DNA of 64,000 nucleotides, from NCBI RefSeq assembly GCF_900104845.1, contig NZ_FNSR01000001.1, positions 682,001-746,000 of the forward strand. The letters run 5' to 3'. Source of the DNA: Paraburkholderia caballeronis (GTDB lineage Bacteria > Pseudomonadota > Gammaproteobacteria > Burkholderiales > Burkholderiaceae). Position 1 is the first letter of the stretch; each line of letters starts with the position of its first letter. The position numbers and the translations under genes were made by a program. Below, one piece after another: positions 21,667 to 30,648 of this stretch. The notes beneath the pieces were generated by a model. The model ran no database searches and had not been told where the DNA came from. It saw nothing but the letters and a program-made list of their open reading frames with translations.

Positions 21667-22728
21667 TCAGACCGCCGCCGCATCCGGAAACACGACGCCA
21701 TACCGCGCGCCACAAGCACGGAGCGGCTCGACGATCGCCGGATGCAGCCGCACGCCGTGAGCCCGTTGATAAGCGCGCCGCTCGACCGCCCGGTCACCCG
21801 GCATCCGCACCGGCTCACCCGCCGTACGCGGCGGATTGTTGCGACACGCGTGGGCGAGCCAGTCCATCTGCCGGTCGAACGCGGCCATGCCGCTGAACGC
21901 ATCGGGCTCGTACAGCGTGACGAACACGGTCGCGCCCCAACCCTCCGGCGGATCGGCGCGTCCAAAACCCGCTAGTCCGCCGGTCAGCGCCTCGATCAGC
22001 AACGCCAGTCCAAAACCCTTATGTCCCGCGCTGAGTCCGCCGAGGGGCAGGATCGTCCCGGGCGGGTCCGAGAACAGCACGCCGGGATCGTCGGTCGCAT
22101 TGCCGCTCGCATCCAGCATCCACGGTTCCGCGAATCGCTCGCCGCTTGCGTGCCGCCGCGCGGTCATCGCGTTAGTCGTTACGGATGACGAAATGTCGAT
22201 CAGGATCGGCGTATCGGACGTCGGTATCCCGATCGCAATCGGATTCGGCGTGAACAGCGCGCGCGTGCCGCCGAACGGCGCGACGCTCTGCACGCTCGGG
22301 TCCGAACTCGCGAGCAGCATCACGAACCCGGCCTCGGTTGCCTTCAGCAGATACGCGGCGAGACATGCGATGTGATGGCTGCGGCGAATCACGAGCGTCG
22401 CGCTGCCGAGTTCGCGCGCACGCGGCGCTAGCGCGTCGATGCCGCGCGCAACGAGCGACGGGCCGGGCAGGCGCCGGCCGTCCCATAACAGCGCGGCGGG
22501 GCGATCGGACACGACGTCCGGGCCGCCGTGTTTCGTCATCGTGCCGGCTTCGAGCGCGCCGACGTAACCCGCGAGCAACGCGAGCCCGTGCGTGTCGTGG
22601 CCCATCAGGTCGCCCTCGACCAATGTGCGCGCAACGATATCCGCATGCTCGTGGTCGAGCCCGGCTACGCACAGAACGTTCGTCGCATACGCGCCCAATG
22701 CATCGCTTTCATAGCGGGGATCGGTCAT
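21667..22728 (-). CDS. Ldh_2-family malate/L-lactate-type dehydrogenase
   Basis: 353 aa from the ATG at 22728, preceded by GAGGAG. The family oxidises 2-hydroxy acids such as malate, lactate, ureidoglycolate or sulfolactate with NAD(P). Diagnostic segments include LVEGDLMGHDTHGLALL, VIRRSHHIACLAAY (catalytic His region), FGGTRALFTPNPIAIGIP and LGGLSAGHKGFGLALLIEALTG. It is divergent from the CoA operon at 22933 across a region holding operator copy 1, so it may oxidise a hydroxy acid in the same pathway. The substrate cannot be decided from sequence. Confidence 0.88.
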   Translation of the reverse strand: MTDPRYESDALGAYATNVLCVAGLDHEHADIVARTLVEGDLMGHDTHGLALLAGYVGALEAGTMTKHGGPDVVSDRPAALLWDGRRLPGPSLVARGIDALAPRARELGSATLVIRRSHHIACLAAYLLKATEAGFVMLLASSDPSVQSVAPFGGTRALFTPNPIAIGIPTSDTPILIDISSSVTTNAMTARRHASGERFAEPWMLDASGNATDDPGVLFSDPPGTILPLGGLSAGHKGFGLALLIEALTGGLAGFGRADPPEGWGATVFVTLYEPDAFSGMAAFDRQMDWLAHACRNNPPRTAGEPVRMPGDRAVERRAYQRAHGVRLHPAIVEPLRACGARYGVVFPDAAAV

Positions 22729-22813
22729 CCTCGTGTCTCCTCGATCGGTCTGGAAAGCCCTGTTCTTAAGGGATGCGAACACGATAGTCGATCGCCCAGG
22801 CGGTGGGAAGACG

Positions 22814-22861
22814 TTGATTCAACGATCAAGTATTGTGCGTCGAAATCCACGTCACTAGACT
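22814..22861 (+). promoter_or_regulatory. Shared operator/promoter, copy 1
   Basis: TTGATTCAACGATCAA (dyad TTGAT-N6-ATCAA, 22814-22829) is followed by TTGTGC (22833-22838), a 17-bp spacer and TAGACT (22856-22861). The same arrangement recurs at 28965-29012. It should drive the operon at 22933 and could also influence the divergent dehydrogenase. Confidence 0.75.
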
Positions 22862-22932
22862 GGCATCGCCAGTGCGAACTCCGGCACGCAACGTGTGCCG
22901 CGAGGCGCGGTCTGTAACGAGGAGATGAACCA

Positions 22933-23457
22933 GTGAGCAACGAATACATCACCGACAAGGTCAAGGCGATCATCGGTGCGCAGACGGAATGGGTGCCGTC
23001 CACGCACCCGGTCGAAGCAAGCGAGGTCCGCCGTTTTCATCACGCGACGATGGATCGGGCGCCACGCTACTGGGACGAGGACTGGGCCGCGACGAGCCGC
23101 TACGGCGGCCTCGTCGCGCCGCCCGGTTTCCCGGTGCACGCGTTTCGCCGGACGCCGGATTCGCCCGATCCGCTCGACGACATGAACAAGCCCGATTTCG
23201 ACGGCTTGAGCCGCAGCTTCAGCGGTCTGCCGGCGGTCGAGGTGCCGCTGCCGCGCGACCTGAACGGCGGCTACGAATACGAGCTGTACCGCTATGCGCG
23301 CGTCGGCGAAAAGGTGCTGCGCCAGGCGCGCTACAAGGACATCGTGCAGCGCGACGGCCGCAGCGGCCCGATGGTGTTCGTCGTCATCGAGGAAACCTAC
23401 GTGAACGAGCAGGGCGAGAAGCTGCTGAAGGTCACCAACACGCAGATCATGCGGTAA
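22933..23457 (+). CDS. MaoC/FAS1-dehydratase-like protein, N-terminal hydratase half
   Basis: 174 aa, GTG start with GAGGAG upstream. The sequence matches FAS1-type dehydratase N-terminal regions of the hot-dog fold: PVEASEVRRFHHATMDRAPRYWDEDWA, then YGGLVAPPGFPVHAF. Such proteins pair with a second hot-dog subunit to hydrate enoyl-CoA thioesters (for example mesaconyl-CoA or itaconyl-CoA hydratases). The partner gene follows after 17 bp. The active-site Asp/His of hydratase 2 lies in the partner. The substrate is inferred from the CoA-transferase/lyase context. Confidence 0.82.
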   Translation: MSNEYITDKVKAIIGAQTEWVPSTHPVEASEVRRFHHATMDRAPRYWDEDWAATSRYGGLVAPPGFPVHAFRRTPDSPDPLDDMNKPDFDGLSRSFSGLPAVEVPLPRDLNGGYEYELYRYARVGEKVLRQARYKDIVQRDGRSGPMVFVVIEETYVNEQGEKLLKVTNTQIMR

Positions 23458-23474
23458 GCAGGGAGGAGAGAGAC

Positions 23475-23966
23475 ATGGCTGCACTGTGCTTCGAGGACGT
23501 GGAAGTGGGAGCGGAGATTCCGCACGTCGTCAAAGGGCCGATGAGCACCGCGCATATCGTGCGCTGGTCGGCGTCGATGGAGAACTGGCACCGGATTCAC
23601 TACGACTGGCGTTACGCGACCGGGCATGACCGCCTGCCGGACGTGATGGTGAACGGTTCGTGGAAGCAGCACGTGATGCTGCAGCTGCTGACCGACTGGG
23701 TCGGCGAAAGCGGCTGGCCGTGGAAGCTGTCGTTCCAGTTTCGCGGGATGAACGTGCCGGGCGACACGCTGACCGCGTGGGGCCGCGTGACGGGCCGCGA
23801 GCAGCGCGGCGGCTACGGCGTCGTGCATCTGGAAATCGGCCTGCGCAATCAGGACGGCATGGAGAGCACGCCGGGCAGCGCGAGTGTCGTGCTGCCGCTG
23901 CGCCACGGCGAGCCGGTGCCGTATCCGTTCGATCCCGCCGTTCTCGATCAGCCCGTCACGGCATGA
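23475..23966 (+). CDS. MaoC-like hydratase, C-terminal half
   Basis: 163 aa, ATG preceded by GGAGGAGAGAG. Hot-dog-fold MaoC family: VEVGAEIPHVVKGPMSTAHIVRWSASMENWHRIHYDW, in which N-W-H-R-I-H-Y-D contains the hydratase Asp/His pair, and later FRGMNVPGDTLTAWGRV. It forms the second half of the heteromeric hydratase with the preceding gene. Its stop overlaps the start of the first CoA-transferase (ATGA), so translation is coupled. Confidence 0.85.
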   Translation: MAALCFEDVEVGAEIPHVVKGPMSTAHIVRWSASMENWHRIHYDWRYATGHDRLPDVMVNGSWKQHVMLQLLTDWVGESGWPWKLSFQFRGMNVPGDTLTAWGRVTGREQRGGYGVVHLEIGLRNQDGMESTPGSASVVLPLRHGEPVPYPFDPAVLDQPVTA

Positions 23967-25264
23967 ATGCGATCGAACGTCTTCCGCAAGAGCGTGCGCG
24001 GGTGGCCGCGCCGCTTCGCGACGTGCACGTGCTCGAATGGTCGGATGCGATGTCCGCCTCATTCTGCGCGCGGCTGCTCGCGGACCTCGGCGCCGACGCG
24101 CTGAAGGTCGAACCGCCGGGCGCCGGCGATCCGCTGCGGCGGCTCGGTCCGTTCGCCCCCGATGCCGCGTATGGCGACGACGGCGCGTTGTTCGCGTATC
24201 TGAACCACGGCAAGCGCAGCGTCACGCTGGACGTCGGGCGCGGCCTCGGCGCGGCGCTCTTCAAACGGCTCGTCGAAACGACCGATCTGCTGGTCACGTC
24301 GAAAACGCTCGCGGAACTGGACGCGCTGGGCCTTGGCGCCGACGTGCTGCACGAGATCAACCCGGCGCTCGTCGTGCTGTCCGTCGCGCGCTTCGGTTCG
24401 TTCGCGGCGCAGAACGGCGCTGCTTCGACGCCGCCCGCATCGACGGACTTCACGCTGACGCACCACGTCGGTTACGCGTTTCACCAGGCGCGTCCGGTTC
24501 ACGAACCGCACCGGCAGCCGCCGGTCGCGTGCGCGGACCGCGAAGTCGCGCTCGCGGCCGGCGTCGCGGCGGCCAACGGCGCGATATGGGGGCTGCTCGA
24601 CGCGCAGCTGAACGGCGAAGGCCGCGCGATCGAATGCTCGCAGGCGGACGTGATCGCGCATCTGCTGATCGAGCCGGTGGCCGACTATGGCCGCGGCGAG
24701 CGCACCTTCAGCCGCGTGCGCGAGGAACTGCAAGGCACCGAGGTCGCGGGCGGCCTGATCTGGCTGCTGCCGTGCAGCGACGGATTCGTGATGATCTCGC
24801 CGCGCGAGCAGCATCAGTGGGACCGCTGGGTCGAACTGCTCGGCAGTCCGCCCTGGTCGAAGGACGCGGCGCTGTGCGGCGAGCGCGCCGCGCGCAACGA
24901 AAACTGGCTGATCCTGCAGGACGAGATGTCGGTGTGGACGCGCACGCGCACGCGCGCCGAAGTGTTCGAGCGCGCGCAGGCCGCGCGGGTCGCGTGTTTT
25001 CCGGTGAGCGGCGCGCGCGATCTGCTGGATAACGAACAGTTGCACGCGCGCGCGTTCTTCGACCAGTGGTCGGGAACCGGCGGCGCGGCGCTGCCGATGC
25101 CGGGGCTGCCGTTCAGGCTCGACACGTCGTCCGGAGCCACGCTGCCGCGCGGCCGGCAGGTGCGCCCGCCGCGCCTCGGCGAAGCGAATCGCGACGTGTT
25201 CGAGACGATGCTCGGACTCTCGCCGGGCGAACTCGAACAACTGCGTCAGCAGGGAGTGGTGTGA
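23963..25264 (+). CDS. Class III CoA-transferase (CaiB/BaiF), first copy
   Basis: 433 aa. Family III CoA-transferases move CoA between carboxylic acids through an aspartyl-CoA thioester. Typical segments are VHVLEWSDAMSASFCARLLADLGADALKVEPPGAGDPLRR, AYLNHGKRSVTLDV and VACADREVALAAGVAAANG. The N-terminal 20 residues are an extension. It overlaps the MaoC stop by 4 bp and the second transferase start by 1 bp. The divergent second copy suggests a two-subunit transferase, as in succinyl-CoA:malate/citramalate CoA-transferases. The acceptor acid is unknown. Confidence 0.88.
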   Translation: MNAIERLPQERARVAAPLRDVHVLEWSDAMSASFCARLLADLGADALKVEPPGAGDPLRRLGPFAPDAAYGDDGALFAYLNHGKRSVTLDVGRGLGAALFKRLVETTDLLVTSKTLAELDALGLGADVLHEINPALVVLSVARFGSFAAQNGAASTPPASTDFTLTHHVGYAFHQARPVHEPHRQPPVACADREVALAAGVAAANGAIWGLLDAQLNGEGRAIECSQADVIAHLLIEPVADYGRGERTFSRVREELQGTEVAGGLIWLLPCSDGFVMISPREQHQWDRWVELLGSPPWSKDAALCGERAARNENWLILQDEMSVWTRTRTRAEVFERAQAARVACFPVSGARDLLDNEQLHARAFFDQWSGTGGAALPMPGLPFRLDTSSGATLPRGRQVRPPRLGEANRDVFETMLGLSPGELEQLRQQGVV

Positions 25265-26433
25265 TGAAGCGACAGGCATTGGCGGGATTGCGCGTCGTCG
25301 ATTTCAGCTGGGTGCTGGCCGGTCCGATGACGACGAAGATGCTGGCCGGCATGGGCGCGGAAGTGATCAAGATCGAATCGGCGTCGCGCCGCGAACATAC
25401 GCAGCGGCCGCCGTGGTGGGCCGTCGTCAACGCGGGCAAGCGGAGCTGCACGGTGAACCTCGGGCGGCCGCAGGGGCCGGAACTGATCCGGCGGTTGATT
25501 GAATCGAGCGACATGGTGGTCGAGAACTTCTCGAACGGCGTGCTCGCGAAGTTCGGGCTGGATTACGACACACTGCGCGCGATCCGCCCCGATCTGATTT
25601 TCGTGTCGGCGTCCGGCACCGGCCGCGAAGGGCCGCAGCGCGACGCGCTCGCGTATGGCTCGCTGCTGCAGGCATACAGCGGCCGCGCGAGCGTGGTCGG
25701 CACGCCGAACACGCGCGTCGAGGCGATGGGCATCCTGCCGGCTTGGACCGACCCGATCACCGCGCTGTGGGAAAGCTGCGCGGTGCTCGCGGCGATCCGG
25801 CATCGGCGCCGCACCGGCGAGGGCGCTTACATCGACCTGTCGATGCTGGAGAGCACGGTCGCGTTGCTGCCCGAACTGCTGTTCCGCGAGACGCTGAAGA
25901 GCGAATTGCCGACGGCGAGCGGCGCGCGCGAGCCTGACGCGTCGCCTTCAGGATGCTTTCGCTGCGCGGGCGACGACGACTGGATCGCGCTGTCGGTGCG
26001 CGACGACGCGCAGTGGCACGCGCTGTGCGCGGCGATGGACCGGCCGGGGCTGATCGCGGACGCCCGTTTCGCGGACGGCGTGAGCCGCGCCGCGCATCGC
26101 GCCGAAGCGGATGCGCTCGTCGCCGGCTGGCTCGCGAAGCAGGATGCGCGGCGCGCGCTCGACGCGTTGCAGCGCGGCGGCGTGCCGGCCGCGCGTTCGC
26201 GCCACATCGGCGAGGTGGTCGAGGACCCGTATTTCGCGCAGCGCGGCCTGTTCCCCGAACTGGCCGACGGCTCGCGCAGCATCGCGCTGCCATGGCGCGA
26301 CACGGCCGGCTGGCGCGGCGAATTCAAACCGCCGCCGAAGCTGGGCGAGGACAACGATTACGTATTCCGCACGTTGCTGGGACTGCGCGAGGAAGAGGTC
26401 GACGCATTGACCGAAGCCGGCGTGCTGTGCTGA
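25264..26433 (+). CDS. Class III CoA-transferase (CaiB/BaiF), second copy
   Basis: 389 aa. The family is clear: LAGLRVVDFSWVLAGPMTTKMLAGMGAEVIKIE, VVNAGKRSCTVNLGRPQG, and an Asp in ILPAWTDPITALW where the nucleophile region is expected. The start overlaps the preceding stop (TGATG). Sequence identity to the first copy is low by eye, which fits two different subunits rather than a recent duplication. Acts in the cytosol with the hydratase and lyase of the operon. Confidence 0.9.
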   Translation: MKRQALAGLRVVDFSWVLAGPMTTKMLAGMGAEVIKIESASRREHTQRPPWWAVVNAGKRSCTVNLGRPQGPELIRRLIESSDMVVENFSNGVLAKFGLDYDTLRAIRPDLIFVSASGTGREGPQRDALAYGSLLQAYSGRASVVGTPNTRVEAMGILPAWTDPITALWESCAVLAAIRHRRRTGEGAYIDLSMLESTVALLPELLFRETLKSELPTASGAREPDASPSGCFRCAGDDDWIALSVRDDAQWHALCAAMDRPGLIADARFADGVSRAAHRAEADALVAGWLAKQDARRALDALQRGGVPAARSRHIGEVVEDPYFAQRGLFPELADGSRSIALPWRDTAGWRGEFKPPPKLGEDNDYVFRTLLGLREEEVDALTEAGVLC

Positions 26434-26469
26434 CCGGGCGGAGACAACTAGATATCGAGGAGCGAGAAG

Positions 26470-27390
26470 ATGAAAGAGAAAGTGGCGGTATGCGAAGTGG
26501 GGCCGCGCGACGGCCTTCAGATGGCGCACGACATCATGCCGACGGCGCTGAAGACGCGCTGGATCGCGGCGATCGCGGAAGCCGGCGTCGGCGAAATCGA
26601 GGTCGGCAGCTTCGTGCCGCCGAAGCTGGTGCCGCAGATGGCGGACACGGCCGACGTGGTGCGCGCGGCGCTCGCGCAACCGGGCCTGCGCGTGATGGCG
26701 CTGGTACCGAACCTGAAAGGCGCGCAGGCCGCGTATGCGGCGGGCGCGCACGGCGTCGGCGTGCCGGTGTCGGTCAGCGAGGGGCACAGCCGCTCGAACA
26801 CGCGCAAGGGCACCGAGGAACAGGTGGACGAAGTGCGCCGGATCGTCGAATGGGTGCGCGAGCAGGAGCGGCCGATGGCCGTCGAGCCGGGTTGCGCGAC
26901 CGCGTTCGGCTGTGCGATCGACGGCCTGATTCCGGCCGACAAGGTCGTGCGGACCGCGGTCGCGCTCGTGGAGGCCGGCGTGGACGCGGTCGCGCTCGCC
27001 GACACCGTCGGCTACGGCAATCCGGCCCAGGTGCGCTCGCTGGTGCGCGCGGTGCGCGCGGAAATCGGCGGCAAGCTGACCAAGCTGCATCTGCACGACA
27101 CGATGGGGCTCGGGCTCGCGAACGCGCTCGCCGGGCTCGAAGAAGGCATCCGGTCGTTCGATTCCGCGCTCGCGGGCCTCGGCGGCTGCCCGTTCGCGCC
27201 GGGCGCGTCGGGCAACATCGTCACCGAGGACCTCGTGTTCATGCTCGAAAGCATGGGTTTCGACACCGGCATCGACCTCGACCGGCTGATCGCCGCGCGC
27301 GAACTGCTGCACGAAGGCGTGCCGGGCGAGCCGATGTACGGGCAGGTGCCGAAAGCAGGCATTCCGAAAACATTCCGGGTACTGGCATGA
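26470..27390 (+). CDS. Hydroxymethylglutaryl-CoA-lyase-like enzyme
   Basis: 306 aa with GAGGAG upstream. A TIM-barrel HMGL-type lyase that would cleave a 3-hydroxy-3-methyl-acyl-CoA. Conserved features: EVGPRDGLQ (catalytic Arg-Asp), EVGSFVPPK, HLHDTMGLGLANAL (metal-binding His pair) and GLGGCPFAPGASGNIVTED, which contains the catalytic-loop Cys. The length matches bacterial HMG-CoA lyases (about 300 aa). In this operon the substrate could be HMG-CoA, citramalyl-CoA or a relative; sequence alone does not decide. Confidence 0.88.
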   Translation: MKEKVAVCEVGPRDGLQMAHDIMPTALKTRWIAAIAEAGVGEIEVGSFVPPKLVPQMADTADVVRAALAQPGLRVMALVPNLKGAQAAYAAGAHGVGVPVSVSEGHSRSNTRKGTEEQVDEVRRIVEWVREQERPMAVEPGCATAFGCAIDGLIPADKVVRTAVALVEAGVDAVALADTVGYGNPAQVRSLVRAVRAEIGGKLTKLHLHDTMGLGLANALAGLEEGIRSFDSALAGLGGCPFAPGASGNIVTEDLVFMLESMGFDTGIDLDRLIAARELLHEGVPGEPMYGQVPKAGIPKTFRVLA

Positions 27391-27473
27391 CCGGATTGTG
27401 AGCGGCGGCTCGTTTGGCTATCGTGTGGTTCGGTTGTGCCAGTCAACGGCGCCCATGCGCCGGTAAGGAGACC

Positions 27474-28826
27474 ATGGTGCAGGAGAATCCACACGGCGGC
27501 CCGTCCGCCGCGCCGGCCGCGTCCGGCGATTACCTCACGCGGGCGGAAACGCTCGACATGCTGCAGGTCAAGCTGCAGACGCTGTATGCGTACGTGAGCC
27601 GCGGTCTGATCCGCAGCGTCCCGCAGGGCGACAAGGGGCGGCGGCTGTACGCGCGCCAGGACGTCGAGCGGATGAAGTCCCGCGCGGACGCGCGCAGCGG
27701 CCACGCGCCGGTGGCCGCCGCCGCGATGCGCTGGGGCGAGCCGATCATTTCCAGCACGATCACCGAGATTACCGCGAAGGGGCCGCGTTATCGCGGCGTC
27801 GCGGCGCTCGATCTCGTGCGCGAAGGTCGCACGTTCGAGGAAGTCGCCGCGCGCTTCTGGAACGTCGGCGACGACGTGCGGCTGTCGTGGCATCCGTGCG
27901 CGCGCACGCTGCGCGTCGCGGACGCGTGGGCGCACAGCGCGGGCATCCAGCCGCGCCGCGACCTCGTGCGCTTTTTCGCGGACGTCGCGTTGAGCTTCGG
28001 CGCCGAGCATCTGCGCGGCGCGGCGACGCCCGCCGCGCAGGTGAACGGATCGAGCCGCCTGATCGCGACGATGGCGCAATGCCTCGGTTATCTGCGCCGC
28101 GCGCCCGACGGCGAGCATGCGCTGGCAAAGCGCGGCCACGGCATCGCGGCGACGCTGCTCGCGGCGCTCGGCGGCGATCCCACTCTCACTGCGCACGTCG
28201 CCGCGCTCGACGCGGCGCTCGTGCTGTGCGCCGATCACGAACTCGCGCAGGCGACGTTCGTCGCGCGCATTGCCGCTTCGGCGGGCGCCGACATCGGCGA
28301 ATGCGTGGCGGCCGCGATTCTCACGCAAACCGGGCTGACGTCCGCGCGTTCGTACGAAAGCGCGGAGGATCTGCTGCGCGCGTGCCGCACGCGGCCTGAC
28401 GCGCAACGCCGTTTCGCGGCCGAATATGCGGCGCATCGCAACCTGCCGGGCTTCAATCATCCGCTATATCCGGATGGAGACCCGCGCGCGGCCTGGCTGA
28501 TCGACGCGGCGCGGCGTCTGGACGGCCGGCATCCGGCCGCCGAGCCGCTGCACCACGCGCTCGAAATGGCGGCCGCATACGGTTGCCTGCCGAGCCTCGA
28601 AACCGGGCTCACGCTGCTGACGATCGCGCTCGGCCTGCCGACACGCAGCGCGTTCGCGCTGTTCATCATCGGGCGCACGGTCGGCTGGGTCGCGCACATT
28701 CTCGAACAGCGCGCGTCGGGCGCGTTGATCCGTCCGCGCGCCGACTATCTGCCGGCCGAGCCGCGCGCGACGGCGGAAAGCGCACTCGCGGCCGCCGCGC
28801 CGCTCGTGGTGGCGGCGTCGTCCTGA
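27474..28826 (+). CDS. HTH-citrate-synthase fusion with altered catalytic residues
   Basis: 450 aa, ATG with AAGGAG upstream. Residues 20-70 form a MerR/excisionase-type helix-turn-helix (YLTRAETLDMLQVKLQTLYAYVSRG..GRRLYARQDVERMK). The rest is citrate-synthase fold: CADHELAQATFVARI (H255), GFNHPLYPDGDPRA (H329) and FALFIIGRTVGWVAHILEQ. In the usual GPxHGGA motif the catalytic His is replaced (TGLTSARS, S290), and the catalytic Asp of PNVDF appears as Glu (PSLE, E376). It may therefore be a CoA-ligand-sensing regulator rather than a working synthase. It ends the operon, 138 bp before operator copy 2. Confidence 0.82.
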   Translation: MVQENPHGGPSAAPAASGDYLTRAETLDMLQVKLQTLYAYVSRGLIRSVPQGDKGRRLYARQDVERMKSRADARSGHAPVAAAAMRWGEPIISSTITEITAKGPRYRGVAALDLVREGRTFEEVAARFWNVGDDVRLSWHPCARTLRVADAWAHSAGIQPRRDLVRFFADVALSFGAEHLRGAATPAAQVNGSSRLIATMAQCLGYLRRAPDGEHALAKRGHGIAATLLAALGGDPTLTAHVAALDAALVLCADHELAQATFVARIAASAGADIGECVAAAILTQTGLTSARSYESAEDLLRACRTRPDAQRRFAAEYAAHRNLPGFNHPLYPDGDPRAAWLIDAARRLDGRHPAAEPLHHALEMAAAYGCLPSLETGLTLLTIALGLPTRSAFALFIIGRTVGWVAHILEQRASGALIRPRADYLPAEPRATAESALAAAAPLVVAASS

Positions 28827-29190
28827 CCGTCGCTCGCGGCCGTTCCGGCCGCAGTCTCCCTGTGTTCAAGCTGCGCGCGTCGAACCTTCCGGGCTCGACG
28901 CGCGGCGCGCATGGCCGTCGTCGATGCGGTTCGAACCGCGCGTGTTCCTGCGTGCAAAACGGAGTTGATTCAACGATCAAGTATTGTGGACCGGAGCACG
29001 CGTCACTAGACTGGCCTGCAACGTACGGGATCGTGCGCGCAGCGAAACCGTATCGGAGCCGTTGTCACACCGGAGGTCGTTCGACAGGTGGAGGACAGCG
29101 CCAATAATTAGTATGACTATGCGAATGTCCGGGGCGCGACAGCCGCTCGTGCCGCGCAAACGGACCGCATATCAGGAGGAGGCTCAGGAG
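28827..29190 (+). promoter_or_regulatory. Leader region of the MFS gene
   Basis: 364 bp without a gene. It contains operator/promoter copy 2 (28965-29012) and then about 170 nt of leader before the MFS start, ending in GGAGG and AGGAG motifs. No clear riboswitch was recognised. Confidence 0.5.
28965..29012 (+). promoter_or_regulatory. Shared operator/promoter, copy 2
   Basis: The dyad TTGATTCAACGATCAA (28965-28980), TTGTGG (28984-28989), a 17-bp spacer and TAGACT (29007-29012) match copy 1 in sequence and spacing. It lies upstream of the transporter gene, so transporter and catabolic operon should respond to the same regulator. Confidence 0.75.
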
Positions 29191-30639
29191 ATGAACACCC
29201 CCAACAGAACGATGTCCGCCGACCTGGTGGGCGCGCTCGATCAGCCGGATTACCTGGACAGGCCGATGACGCCGGGCCAGGTTACCGCGCGGTTCGACCG
29301 GCTGCCGATGACGGCGACGATGTGGAAGACGCTGACGCTCGTCGCGCTCGGCGGCTTCTTCGAGTTGTACGACGTGTATTTCGCCGGCTACATTGCGCCG
29401 GGCCTGTTTCACTCCGGCATCCTCACGGCGACCACGCCGACGTTCTTCGCGATGAACGGGCTCGCCGGTTTTCTCGCATCGCTGTTCGTCGGGCTCTTCA
29501 TCGGCACGATCGCGTTCGGCGGTCTCGCTGACCGTTTCGGCCGGCGCCGTGTGTTCGCGGCGTCGATGCTGTGGTACTGCGTCGCGACCGTCGTGATCGC
29601 GTTCCAGGACACCGCGCTCGGCCTCAACATCTGGCGGCTGATCTGCGGGATCGGCGTCGGCGTGCAGTACGTGACGATCGATTCGTACGTGTCCGAGCTG
29701 ACGCCGCGCCGCGCGCGCGGGATGGCGTTCGGCCTCGTGTACGGCGTCGCGCAGATCTGCGCGCCGTTGATCGCGCTGCTCGCATGGGTGCTGGTGCCGA
29801 TCGCGCCGCTCGGCTTCGAAGGCTGGCGCTGGGTGATCCTGATCGGCTCGACCGGCGCGCTGTTCGTCTGGTACCTGCAACTGCGCCTGCCCGAGTCGCC
29901 GCGCTGGCTCGTGCAGAAGGGGCGCATCGACGAAGCGAAGCGCGTGATGCACGTGATCGAATCGAAGGTGCGAGCCGAATACGGCAAGGCGTTGCCGCCG
30001 CCCGAGGAAAGCCCCGAGGTTGAGGAGCAGAGCGGCACGCTGCGCGAACTGTTCGGCCCGACCTACCGCTCGCGCACGCTGATGCTCGTCGTCGTGAACT
30101 TCTTCCAGACCATCGGTTATTACGGCTTCGTGAGCTGGATTCCGACGCTGCTGATCGCGAAGGGCATCATGGTCACGCGCAGCCTCGAATACACGTTCCT
30201 GATCGTGCTGCTGTATCCGATCGCGCCGTTCATCGTGATGCTGGTCGCGGACCGCTTCGAGCGGAAGTGGCAGCTCGTGTGGAGCGCGATCTCGGTCGCG
30301 GTGATCGGCGTCGTGTTCTCGCTGCTGAAGACGCCCGGCTGGCTGATTGCGGTCGGCATCGTGCAGACGCTGGTCGTGAACTGGCTGTCGACGATCGTGC
30401 ACACGTACCAGGCCGAGTTGTTCCCGACGCGCATCCGCGCCGGCGGTGTCGGGTTCGTCTATTCGTGGAGCCGGCTGTCGTCGATCTTCGTCGGCTTCTT
30501 CATCGCGTTCTTCCTGCGCGAGTTCGGCGTGCCGGGCGTGTTCGTGTTCATCAGCGGCGCGATGGCGATCGTCGTCGTCGCGGTCGCGCTGTTCGGGCCG
30601 CGCACCACCGGGCTCGCGCTGGACGACATCGCACGGTGA
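29191..30639 (+). CDS. MFS transporter, sugar/aromatic-acid porter type
   Basis: 482 aa with AGGAG 6 nt before the ATG. Twelve hydrophobic segments can be counted approximately. The A-loop motif GGLADRFGRRRVF between the second and third helices and the later ADRFERKW are typical of metabolite:H+ symporters; PESPRWLVQKGRIDEAKRV is the signature of the sugar porter/AAHS-like branch. A central cytosolic loop (about residues 250-290) separates the halves. Sharing its promoter with the CoA operon suggests it imports the operon's carboxylate substrate. Confidence 0.9.
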   Translation: MNTPNRTMSADLVGALDQPDYLDRPMTPGQVTARFDRLPMTATMWKTLTLVALGGFFELYDVYFAGYIAPGLFHSGILTATTPTFFAMNGLAGFLASLFVGLFIGTIAFGGLADRFGRRRVFAASMLWYCVATVVIAFQDTALGLNIWRLICGIGVGVQYVTIDSYVSELTPRRARGMAFGLVYGVAQICAPLIALLAWVLVPIAPLGFEGWRWVILIGSTGALFVWYLQLRLPESPRWLVQKGRIDEAKRVMHVIESKVRAEYGKALPPPEESPEVEEQSGTLRELFGPTYRSRTLMLVVVNFFQTIGYYGFVSWIPTLLIAKGIMVTRSLEYTFLIVLLYPIAPFIVMLVADRFERKWQLVWSAISVAVIGVVFSLLKTPGWLIAVGIVQTLVVNWLSTIVHTYQAELFPTRIRAGGVGFVYSWSRLSSIFVGFFIAFFLREFGVPGVFVFISGAMAIVVVAVALFGPRTTGLALDDIAR

Positions 30640-30648
30640 GTCATGAAG

